Source of the DNA: Gammaproteobacteria bacterium
Lineage (GTDB): Bacteria > Pseudomonadota > Gammaproteobacteria > JAJDOJ01
Length of the DNA stretch: 7,348 nucleotides
NCBI GenBank assembly: GCA_027030565.1
Contig: JALVEU010000340.1
Span: forward strand, 1 to 7,348
Reading direction: 5' to 3'
Part shown: positions 1 to 6,611 of the stretch, one piece after another
Layout of the letters: the number at the start of each line of letters is the position of its first letter
Position numbering within the stretch: the first letter of the stretch is position 1
Program-made: the position numbers and the translations under genes
The notes under the pieces: generated by a model
The model's input: the letters and a program-made list of their open reading frames with translations, nothing else
What the model was told of the DNA's origin: nothing
Databases searched by the model: none

Positions 1-793
1 CGCTCCAGAGGCGTTCACGCAAGGCTTCCATCTCCGGGGGCGGCCGGCGTCGCTCCTCGCGCTCGTTGCCCTGCGCGTCCACGATCAGATACACCCGCTC
101 GTGCGGGTCGGCGCTCGCCGCGACTACGTTTTCCGGCGCGACCAGGCCGCGTGTGTGCTCCATCAGCCGGTCGAGCAGCAACGCCCGCTCCTCGCGTGTG
201 TAGCGATCGGCCTTGTTGAGGACCAGGAGCAGGGGTTTGTGCTCGGCCAGTAGCCGCCGCAGGGCCGCCATCTCCGAGTCGGTCAGGTCGGCCTCCACCA
301 CGAACAACACCAGATCCGCCCGTGAGGCCACCTCGTGGGCCATGCGCTCGCGCTCGGCCCCGTCGATCTCGTTGATGCCCGGGGTGTCGTACAGGACCAC
401 CCGGCCGTGTTCGAATTCTGTCCAGGTGCCGGCCTCCGGGCGCTCGGTCGCCCCGTGCAGGGCGCTGGTGTAGAAACGCGGCTCACCCACCAGCGCGTTG
501 AGCAGCGAAGACTTGCCGACACCCACGCGCCCGAACACGGCGATGTGCAGGTGGCCATGCTCGAGCTTGTCGAGCATCCGCTCCAGATCGCGGTACTCTT
601 CCGAGAGCTCCCGGCGCACGGCCGGCGGCACCGACTCGTCGCTCAGCAGCTGTTGCAGCGCCTCGCGGACCTGGTCGACAGCCTCTTGTGGCGCCTCAGA
701 CGCCGCCTCCTCGGCGGGCGGGGCGCCCTCTCGCGCTTTTCTGCCCCAGGGCCAGCGCGGCCAGCGCCACTGCCCGGGATCCCAGATCGCCAT
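1..793 (-). CDS. Era/TrmE-like GTPase, probable DUF697 family, second GTPase of the operon (3' end beyond window)
   Basis: This is a P-loop GTPase; 264 codons are visible and the frame is open to the left edge. G1 is GRVGVGKSS (residues 88-96), G2 is probably Thr116, G3 is DTPG (136-139) and G4 is NKAD (193-196). A charged, probably helical region (about 38-80) precedes the G domain. The first 16 residues contain five Trp. The ATG at 793 was chosen because GAGGAGGAG lies just upstream and no good ATG occurs between it and the P-loop. The gene therefore starts about 98 bases inside the preceding GTPase gene, so translation is probably coupled. Past G4 it matches its neighbour in layout: a short beta-hairpin-like stretch, then a helix. 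The C-terminal DUF697 region expected in this family would lie outside the window. The GTPase assignment is firm; the cellular role is unknown. In related proteins a role at the membrane is suspected, not shown. Confidence 0.88.
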   Translation of the reverse strand, partial: MAIWDPGQWRWPRWPWGRKAREGAPPAEEAASEAPQEAVDQVREALQQLLSDESVPPAVRRELSEEYRDLERMLDKLEHGHLHIAVFGRVGVGKSSLLNALVGEPRFYTSALHGATERPEAGTWTEFEHGRVVLYDTPGINEIDGAERERMAHEVASRADLVLFVVEADLTDSEMAALRRLLAEHKPLLLVLNKADRYTREERALLLDRLMEHTRGLVAPENVVAASADPHERVYLIVDAQGNEREERRRPPPEMEALRERLWS

Positions 794-2222
794 CGAGCTC
801 CTCCTCGAATGCGTCCATCATGAGTCTGCGGTTCAGGGCCCCGTCTTGCGCCAGGGTCCGGCTCAGGGCGCGCCCCATGCTCTGGAAGATCAGGCCGTAA
901 GCCACCGCATGTGCCGCACCCCCGGCCAACGTCCCCAGCCCGGGGAAGGCCTTGAGCGCATTGCCGGCCACGGCCAGCAACAGGGGCATGCGCCGGTCCG
1001 AGCTGCGAGTCACCTCGGCGAACAGCGCGTCCAGGTCCACCTCGCGCACCCGCACACCGTAGAGCTGGCACAGGCCCCGGGTGAGCGACACGGCCAACGC
1101 GCCCTGGATGACCAGGTCGGTGCCGGGGGCCATGGCGGCCATGCCTCCCACCACGGCCCGGCGGGTGTACCGGTCCACCAGCATCTGTGCGGTCCGTGCG
1201 CGGTGAGCGTCGGCGGCCTCGGCCAGCTTGTCCGCGGCCAGCAGCAAGACACTCTCGTCGCGCAGCGCCTCCAAACGGCCCGTCTGTTCGACGAGCAGGG
1301 TCTGCAGGGCCGCCCGCAGCTCGTCCACGTCGGGGACACGCTCGCGCAGCACCGACTCCTCGCGCCCGTCCGGATGGACGCGCACCACCTCCTCCATGCC
1401 ACCGCTGCGTACCGCCACCACGGGCGCCCGGGCACCCACCCGTTCCACGAGCCGTGCGCGGATCTGATCGAGGTCCTCCGGGCGTAGCCGATCCACCTTG
1501 TTGATGGCAAGGATCATGGGCTTGTTGAAGCGCTTCAGTCCCTCCAAGGCCCGCCATTGGTCCGCGGTCAGATCTCCATCGCAGACGAAGACCACCACAT
1601 GCGCGCGCAGCGCCTCCTCCACCGCGGCCGGCTGCTGCGCATCCCCCACCAACAAGATCCCCGGCACGTCGGCCAGGATCACCTCGCCCCCCTGCGGCAG
1701 GGGCCAGCGGTAGTGGCGCACCTCGCGCGTGGTGCCGCCGCGCACGTCCACCTCGACCTCAACATCAGGAGACAAGGCCTTGATCAGCGAGCTCTTTCCG
1801 TGGCTGATCTCACCGAACACGGCCACATACAGCGTGCCGCTGCGCTGACGCGCACGCAGCTCTTGGAGCTCACGCGCGGCCGGAGCCACCTCGACACCTT
1901 TCTCGGCGTGGACCGAGATCTCCCGCTCCAGCTCGGGCAGCGAGGGAACGGCCCGCGGCCCCGGCGGACGGCGCGGGGCCGCAGGGGCGAGCATACGCCA
2001 TACCGCCCAGGCCACGCCCGCTGTGAGGATGCCGAGCATCATGGCATAACTCCATATGGCCCAGCGGCCATGGGCAGCCAGACGGTCGAACAGGGAGAAC
2101 GCGATGTCCGAGACCACCAGGAACGCCACGCCCGCCAGCACCGACGCTCCCAGGGCGATCACCAGCGCAATCCAGCGCCGCCCAGCGAAGATCCGCATGC
2201 CGTGTCCATCCCCGCGGGACAT
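696..2222 (-). CDS. Membrane-anchored GTPase with DUF697-like C-terminal region
   Basis: This 508-residue protein has two N-terminal membrane segments (about 17-38 and 55-78), a Pro/Arg-rich linker, a G domain and a hydrophobic C-terminal region. G1 is GEISHGKSS (137-145), the G2 threonines are 164-165, G3 is DVPG (185-188) and G4 is NKVD (241-244). Residues about 345-455 are rich in Gly/Ala and hydrophobic residues, as in DUF697 (YcjF-like) GTPases; I assign that domain from its appearance, not a search. The ATG overlaps the VWA gene's stop as TGATG, and GGAGG sits 11 bases upstream, so it is probably coupled to that gene. Codon 9 is an alternative ATG. The last 32 codons overlap the next GTPase gene in another frame. 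It probably sits in the inner membrane with its G domain in the cytoplasm. The family is fairly sure; the function is unknown. Confidence 0.9.
   Translation of the reverse strand: MSRGDGHGMRIFAGRRWIALVIALGASVLAGVAFLVVSDIAFSLFDRLAAHGRWAIWSYAMMLGILTAGVAWAVWRMLAPAAPRRPPGPRAVPSLPELEREISVHAEKGVEVAPAARELQELRARQRSGTLYVAVFGEISHGKSSLIKALSPDVEVEVDVRGGTTREVRHYRWPLPQGGEVILADVPGILLVGDAQQPAAVEEALRAHVVVFVCDGDLTADQWRALEGLKRFNKPMILAINKVDRLRPEDLDQIRARLVERVGARAPVVAVRSGGMEEVVRVHPDGREESVLRERVPDVDELRAALQTLLVEQTGRLEALRDESVLLLAADKLAEAADAHRARTAQMLVDRYTRRAVVGGMAAMAPGTDLVIQGALAVSLTRGLCQLYGVRVREVDLDALFAEVTRSSDRRMPLLLAVAGNALKAFPGLGTLAGGAAHAVAYGLIFQSMGRALSRTLAQDGALNRRLMMDAFEEELDGDLGSRAVALAALALGQKSARGRPARRGGGV
798..806 (-). 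promoter_or_regulatory. Strong Shine-Dalgarno site of the second GTPase
   Basis: The minus strand reads GAGGAGGAG with its AGGAGG core ending 6 bases before the ATG at 793. It lies inside the coding sequence of the upstream GTPase, and it is the main evidence that the second GTPase starts within that gene and not after its stop codon. Confidence 0.7.
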
Positions 2223-4336
2223 CAGAACGTGAGCCTCCGGTAGACGTCCGAGACCTTGAACGGCAGACGCTCGATCTGGTCCACGATGGTGAAGCCGGTG
2301 GGCCCGTACATGTGCGGCAGGTAGTCCTGGGCCTCCTTGTCGATGGTGATGCAGAAGGGATGGATGCCTGCGGCTCGGGCCTCCAGCAAGGCCTTGCGCG
2401 TATCCTCGATGCCATAGGGGCCGCGGTAGCCGTCCTGGTCGTCTGGACGCCCGTCCGAGAGCGTGACGAGGAGCCGTGTGCGGGCCTCCACCCGGGAGAG
2501 AATCCCCGTCGTGTGCCGGATCGCTGCGCCCATACGCGTATAGTCGCGTGGGCGCAGACCAGCGATCCGGCCGCGCACGGTGTCGTCGTAGGGCTCTTCG
2601 AATCGCTTCACCGGATAGAGTTCACAGCGCCGGTGCGTGAAACCCGAAAAACCATAGATGGCGTAGCGGTCGCCCAGCCGCTCCAGTGCCTCGCAGAGGA
2701 GCACCAGGGACTCGCGCTCCACGCGGTTGACCCAGCCGTCGGTGGAACCGCTCACGTCCACCATGAACAGCACGGCCACCTCGCGCTCGCGCTTGTGCGA
2801 TCGGACGAAGAGCCGATCGCTCATCTCGTGCCCCAGATACAGGTCGACCCAGGCGTCGACCAGCGCATCCAGATCGACGTCGTCGCCCTGCGCCTGACGC
2901 CGCAGGCGCCGCTGTGCATCGCGCAGGGCCTCGAAGCCATGGTGGAGCCGGTGCAAGAGCGGGCGGTAGGCACGCAGCGTCTCCTCCACGAACCCGTCGT
3001 CCCGAGGCGGGACCGGCGGCTCGCAGACCCGGCACCAGTCCTTGCGGTATCGCTGGCGCTGGTAGTCCCACTCGTCGTACACGAACGGCGCATCGCCCGC
3101 GGCTGCCGTATCGGGCCGGGCCTTGGCCTCCTGCGGGCTCCAGGCACCCGGCCCGGCCGGGACCAGATACTCCGGCGGGATCTCGCCCAGGTCCAGGACC
3201 ACCGAGTCCATCAGTGTCCGCAGCTCCGGGGGCGGCGCCACAGGCCTGCCGTCCAGCAACAGCTCCATCTGGCCCACCTGGCAGCGCTCGTCGTCCACGC
3301 GGGGCTCCACCCGGAACGCACCCGTCTCCTTGCCCTCTTGATCAAGAAGGTGCCGCAACCATTTACGCAACAGCACTTTCTCGCGTCCGATTCGCCGTTC
3401 GTGGACCTGTCGTACCCGTTCGGGTCTCAATACCCCCTGAAAGGGCAAGGGCTCCAGCTCCAGGCCTCGCCTAGCGGCCTCCCGGGCGAGTGCGATGCTA
3501 TCGGTCACGTCGGCGGCGGGATCGGCGAGGCGCTCGGCCCAACCCCGCGGCAGGCGGGCCGCGCCGGTCAGACCGCGCAGCTCGCGGCCGAGGCCCGGCA
3601 GGTCACGCGCGATGCAGGCCTGCAGGCGCTCCGCCTCCAGCCGTGCCAACGCCGTCAGTTCGGCGGACTCCCCGGTCAGCCCGGCCACCTGCTCCCACAT
3701 TCCGACCGACCAGGTGCCATACCGCACCTGGGCCCAGAGATGGACCGCCATGGCCTTGTAGAGGCGGAAATTGGCCTCGCGGCCCTGGCCTCGGGCCAAC
3801 ACGGGCGGCAGATATACCGTGTCGGTGTCCGTCCACGGCGGCTCCCCCGCCTCGATGCGCAGCCGCCGTCCCTCGAGCCCGTGTAGGATTCCCTCCAGGA
3901 CCCGCGAGACCTCCGAGAGCTCCACGGCTCCGGGGCGCATCTGCAGCAGGTCGGTCGAGGCGGCCGCCTCCTTCATGGCCGTGATGGCCGCCAGGGTGCC
4001 ACCCTCGTCGTAGAGGTCAAGAATGCGCACGACCCAGGCCGGCCAGGCGGCAGGGTCCATGCGACGGAACGCCGGGATCGCGAAGGCACAGAAGTTGTAG
4101 GCCAGCTCGAGGCTGGTGGCGGCAACGAAACCCACCGAATCCAGGAAGCGCTCCTGGTCCTTGGCCGAACAGGTCGCCAATGCTTCGGCCGCAGGCCGCA
4201 GCGTGCGCCGGATGGTCATCACCCCGTCCACCATGCCCTCGAGTCGGTGCTGCAGGGCACGCACCCCGGGGCTGCAGACACCGGCATCCAGCCCCGCCAG
4301 CCGTTCCTCGATCTGTGCACGACTGAACTCACCCAT
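2222..4336 (-). CDS. NorD/CbbO-family von Willebrand factor A domain protein
   Basis: This 704-residue soluble protein has a long, mostly helical N-terminal part and a C-terminal VWA domain from about residue 518. The metal-binding (MIDAS) motif DVSGS is complete (527-531). It is supported by the DYTRMGAAIRH segment (598-608) and SDGRPDD (627-633). Two features typical of NorD/CbbO are the aromatic block YDEWDY...DWC (420-435) and YGIEDTRKA followed by PFCITID and DYLPHMYGP (641-679). NorD helps activate nitric oxide reductase and CbbO helps activate Rubisco, each with a MoxR-type AAA+ ATPase (NorQ, CbbQ). Here no such ATPase or target enzyme is in view; the downstream partners are two GTPases, so calling it norD or cbbO would be unsafe. 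The ATG at 4336 has GGAG 5 bases upstream and is the first gene of the operon. It probably acts as a metal-dependent adaptor in remodelling or assembling a protein complex (inference). Confidence 0.93.
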   Translation of the reverse strand: MGEFSRAQIEERLAGLDAGVCSPGVRALQHRLEGMVDGVMTIRRTLRPAAEALATCSAKDQERFLDSVGFVAATSLELAYNFCAFAIPAFRRMDPAAWPAWVVRILDLYDEGGTLAAITAMKEAAASTDLLQMRPGAVELSEVSRVLEGILHGLEGRRLRIEAGEPPWTDTDTVYLPPVLARGQGREANFRLYKAMAVHLWAQVRYGTWSVGMWEQVAGLTGESAELTALARLEAERLQACIARDLPGLGRELRGLTGAARLPRGWAERLADPAADVTDSIALAREAARRGLELEPLPFQGVLRPERVRQVHERRIGREKVLLRKWLRHLLDQEGKETGAFRVEPRVDDERCQVGQMELLLDGRPVAPPPELRTLMDSVVLDLGEIPPEYLVPAGPGAWSPQEAKARPDTAAAGDAPFVYDEWDYQRQRYRKDWCRVCEPPVPPRDDGFVEETLRAYRPLLHRLHHGFEALRDAQRRLRRQAQGDDVDLDALVDAWVDLYLGHEMSDRLFVRSHKREREVAVLFMVDVSGSTDGWVNRVERESLVLLCEALERLGDRYAIYGFSGFTHRRCELYPVKRFEEPYDDTVRGRIAGLRPRDYTRMGAAIRHTTGILSRVEARTRLLVTLSDGRPDDQDGYRGPYGIEDTRKALLEARAAGIHPFCITIDKEAQDYLPHMYGPTGFTIVDQIERLPFKVSDVYRRLTF
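2234..2238 (-). promoter_or_regulatory. Shine-Dalgarno site of the membrane GTPase
   Basis: GGAGG on the minus strand lies within the last codons of the VWA gene, 11 bases before the ATG at 2222. The spacing is a little long. With the TGATG stop/start overlap it points to termination-reinitiation between the two genes. Confidence 0.45.
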
Positions 4337-4365
4337 GACCGCTCCAGCATACTACGCAGGCACGC

Positions 4366-4371
4366 TAAAAT
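4366..4371 (+). promoter_or_regulatory. Possible -10 element for ispG
   Basis: TAAAAT lies in the 80-base gap between the divergent VWA and ispG genes and would give a leader of about 40 bases before the ispG ATG. No convincing -35 hexamer lies 16-18 bases upstream. The gap must hold the start signals for both directions, but I cannot place the leftward promoter. Confidence 0.3.
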
Positions 4372-4416
4372 GACGAATCCAGATCGCGCCTTGCCCAGAG
4401 ACCCGCAGCAGACGTC

Positions 4417-5658
4417 ATGACCACATCGACCCGCCCCGTTCGACGCGACACTCCAACGGTCCAGATCGGCCACGTGCCCGTGGGCAGCGGCCACCCCGTC
4501 GTCGTACAGTCCATGACCAACACGGACACGGCCGACGTGGAACGCACCGTGGCCCAGTGTGCCGAACTCGCCCATGCCGGCTCGGAACTGGTACGCATCA
4601 CGGTGAACAACGAGGCGGCCGCGGCTGCCGTGCCCGAGATCCGGGAGCGGCTGGAGGCCATGGGCGTCCACGTCCCCCTGGTCGGAGACTTCCATTTCAA
4701 CGGCCACAAGCTACTGGAGAAGTACCCGGCCTGCGCCGAGGCACTGGCCAAGTTCCGCATCAATCCCGGCAACGTGGGTCGAGGCCGCAAGCGTGACGAG
4801 CAGTTCGCAAAAATGATCGAATTCGCATGCCGTTACGACAAACCGGTGCGAATCGGCGTGAACTGGGGTAGCCTCGACCAGGACCTGCTGGCACGCATGT
4901 TGGACGCCAACGCCCAGAGCCCGGAGCCGCGTTCGCTGGAGGCGGTGACGCACGATGCCCTCATCGAATCGGCCCTGGGCAGCGCGCGGCGCGCCGAGGA
5001 GCTGGGACTCGGGCACGACCGGATCATTCTGTCCTGCAAGCTCAGCGGGGTGCAGGACCTGATCCGCGTCTATCGGGACCTGGCCGAACAGTGCGACTAC
5101 CCCCTGCACCTGGGCCTGACCGAGGCCGGCATGGGGTCCAAGGGGATCGTGGCTTCCACGGCGGCGCTGGCCGTCCTGCTACAGGAGGGTATCGGGGACA
5201 CCATCCGCATCTCACTCACCCCCGAGCCCGGTGGAGACCGCACGCAGGAGGTCATCGTGGCGCAGGAGATCCTGCAGACCATGGGATTGCGCTCGTTCAC
5301 CCCGATGGTGGTGGCCTGCCCGGGGTGCGGGCGCACCAGCAGCGACTACTTCCAGCGACTGGCCGGGGAGATCCAGGGCTACCTGCGCGAACAAATGCCC
5401 CACTGGCGGGAGCGCTACCAGGGCGTGGAGGACATGACCGTGGCGGTGATGGGCTGCGTGGTCAATGGGCCTGGAGAGAGCAAGAGCGCCAACATCGGCA
5501 TCAGCCTGCCCGGCAGCGGCGAACGCCCCGTGGCGCCGGTCTACGAAGACGGCCGCAAGACCGTGACACTAAAGGGCGAGCGCATCGCCGAGGAGTTCAA
5601 GGCCCTGGTCGAGGCGTATGTCAAGCGCACCTTCGCGCCCCGAGGTGCGGAGGCCTGA
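4417..5658 (+). CDS. ispG: 4-hydroxy-3-methylbut-2-en-1-yl diphosphate synthase (IspG/GcpE)
   Basis: This is the cytoplasmic iron-sulfur enzyme that reductively converts 2-C-methyl-D-erythritol 2,4-cyclodiphosphate to HMBPP, the penultimate step of the MEP isoprenoid pathway. It uses electrons from flavodoxin or ferredoxin. The 413-residue protein is complete: an N-terminal TIM-barrel part (VQSMTNTDT at 30-38, FRINPGNVGRG at 113-123, RIGVNWGSLD at 145-154) and a C-terminal [4Fe-4S] domain. The cluster ligands are visible: Cys301 and Cys304 in CPGCGRT, Cys347 in MGCVVNGPGES, and Glu354. The FHFNGHKLL segment and the length match the longer form seen in many proteobacteria and Thermus, not the 372-residue E. 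coli form. The ATG at 4417 fits the family N-terminus, although the upstream Shine-Dalgarno match is weak. It is transcribed away from the VWA operon and is not obviously part of another operon. No clear terminator follows it. Confidence 0.98.
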   Translation: MTTSTRPVRRDTPTVQIGHVPVGSGHPVVVQSMTNTDTADVERTVAQCAELAHAGSELVRITVNNEAAAAAVPEIRERLEAMGVHVPLVGDFHFNGHKLLEKYPACAEALAKFRINPGNVGRGRKRDEQFAKMIEFACRYDKPVRIGVNWGSLDQDLLARMLDANAQSPEPRSLEAVTHDALIESALGSARRAEELGLGHDRIILSCKLSGVQDLIRVYRDLAEQCDYPLHLGLTEAGMGSKGIVASTAALAVLLQEGIGDTIRISLTPEPGGDRTQEVIVAQEILQTMGLRSFTPMVVACPGCGRTSSDYFQRLAGEIQGYLREQMPHWRERYQGVEDMTVAVMGCVVNGPGESKSANIGISLPGSGERPVAPVYEDGRKTVTLKGERIAEEFKALVEAYVKRTFAPRGAEA

Positions 5659-5735
5659 GTGCACGGCGCCCAACCCGGCGCACGGAGCAGTGCCCTCACT
5701 CACGCCATTGCAGGACGGCGGCGGAGATGGAAGGC

Positions 5736-5957
5736 TCAAAGGAGCAGGTACACGCCCAACGTCAGGAGGACGAACAACAGGGCCAATAGCAGGAGTCCGG
5801 GGACATCGGAACGGGTGAACAAAACGCGACGGTCGGAGCGCCGACGCCCGGGGGAGCGCCGGCGATCCCACAGCACCAGATTGCCATCGCTGTCGATCAA
5901 GGGAAAGCTCGCCGAGCGGCGACGGCGGTCGCCCTTCCTGGGCTGTCTGTTCGTCAA
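5736..5957 (-). CDS. Small basic protein with a C-terminal membrane segment
   Basis: I do not recognise a named family. The 73-residue protein has a strongly basic N-terminal half with Arg clusters (11-14, 32-34, 38-40), the segment SFPLIDSDGNLVLWDRRR (17-34), and one hydrophobic C-terminal helix (about 52-73) ending three residues after a Tyr. This suggests a tail-anchored inner-membrane protein with its basic part in the cytoplasm. I chose the TTG at 5957 because GGGGAG lies 4 bases upstream; the frame stays open to a GTG at 6008, but that start lacks a Shine-Dalgarno site. A TATACT at 6069-6074 on the minus strand could be its -10 element, without a clear -35. It is convergent to ispG, ending 77 bases from it. 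The SFPLIDSDGNLVLWD segment reads like protein under selection, not a shadow frame, but the gene is less certain than its neighbours. Confidence 0.62.
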   Translation of the reverse strand: MTNRQPRKGDRRRRSASFPLIDSDGNLVLWDRRRSPGRRRSDRRVLFTRSDVPGLLLLALLFVLLTLGVYLLL

Positions 5958-6201
5958 TGTTCTCCCCGTGGGCCGTCCTATGGAAAACGTGTGTCGACGG
6001 CACGACACCGATCAGGCGGAATGCCCGGTTCAGCTCCGCCACACGCCTCTCGCAGAACCCGCGGCCCGAGTATACGGCCAACCCGGCCCTGCACGACAGA
6101 GGACAACTACGAACGGCGCAGATCCGTGTAGCGACCGGCTACCTACCAGCGCCCCTTGCACGCTGACCGGGCCATCCACCATCCCAGCCTCGGGCCGCAA
6201 A

Positions 6202-6231
6202 TTGACGCCTGCCCAGCCGACCCAATAGAAT
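6202..6231 (+). promoter_or_regulatory. Sigma70-type promoter of tRNA-Val
   Basis: TTGACG (6202-6207) and TAGAAT (6226-6231) are separated by 18 bases; each differs from consensus at one position. Transcription would start near 6238, about 6 bases before the mature tRNA. The following GCGC-rich discriminator is of the type linked to stringent control of stable RNA promoters; that regulation is inferred from family knowledge. Confidence 0.8.
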
Positions 6232-6243
6232 GCGCAACGCCTC

Positions 6244-6318
6244 GGGCGCGTAGCTCAGCGGGAGAGCACTGCCTTCACACGGCAGGGGTCGCTGGTTCAA
6301 TCCCAGCCGCGCCCACCA
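6244..6318 (+). tRNA. tRNA-Val (anticodon CAC)
   Basis: A complete 75-base cloverleaf. The acceptor stem GGGCGCG pairs with CGCGCCC (6308-6314), followed by discriminator A and an encoded CCA (6316-6318). The D arm has GCTC/GAGC stems. The anticodon stem CTGCC/GGCAG encloses the loop TTCACAC, with CAC at 6276-6278 reading GUG valine codons. The T arm is GCTGG/CCAGC around TTCAATC. GUG is likely to be a heavily used valine codon in such a GC-rich genome, which fits a dedicated CAC tRNA. It appears to be a single-gene unit with its own promoter. Confidence 0.97.
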
Positions 6319-6611
6319 TTTCCACGCTTTTTCAGTGCGTTATATCGCCTTCCTCCTCTGCAACCCGAAGGGCACTGCATTGTTGTGGCGTGCTGCTGGG
6401 TGCTGTCCAGCGCACTGACGGCCTGCGTCGCGGGGAAGCGACTTTTTCACGTACTCAGCGGCTGGCCGTCATTGCCGAATGCAATCGCACCAAGCCGGCA
6501 GCCGCCGCGTCGATCTCCCCGCGCAAAGGGCGCAGCCTGTCGCCTGGGAGGGGGCGGAAGGAATCTGGGCCGTTCCGGGTCGCCTGTGCCGCGTGGTGGT
6601 TTCCGTGTCCC
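6319..6611. other. Gene-free stretch between tRNA-Val and the HExxH protein gene
   Basis: I see no convincing gene, hairpin terminator, or repeat of the tRNA 3' end in these 293 bases. The first 50 bases are noticeably more A+T-rich than the surroundings. Open frames here are short and read like shadow frames. Both the tRNA transcript (rightward) and the HExxH gene (leftward) must end here, but no standard terminator is visible. Confidence 0.5.

Noticed and set aside
2312..3886. Long plus-strand open frame (524 codons) opposite the VWA gene.
   Set aside because: It is antisense to a gene with a complete MIDAS motif and family signatures. The composition (Gln/His/Arg/Leu-rich, no recognisable motif) is typical of a shadow frame in GC-rich DNA.
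4346..4351. TATGCT on the minus strand as a -10 element for the VWA gene.
   Set aside because: It directly abuts the GGAG ribosome site at 4342-4345, so the transcript would start after or within the Shine-Dalgarno site. No -35 is at proper spacing.
5659..5735. GTGC...GGCGCC...GGCGCAC inverted repeat just after ispG as a terminator.
   Set aside because: The arms do not form a continuous stem and no T-run follows.
5569..6081. Minus-strand frame of 170 codons with a plausible-looking beginning (RVAELNRAF).
   Set aside because: It starts with TTG, runs antisense into ispG, overlaps the small membrane protein in another frame, and becomes Pro/Ser/Arg-rich as shadow frames do.
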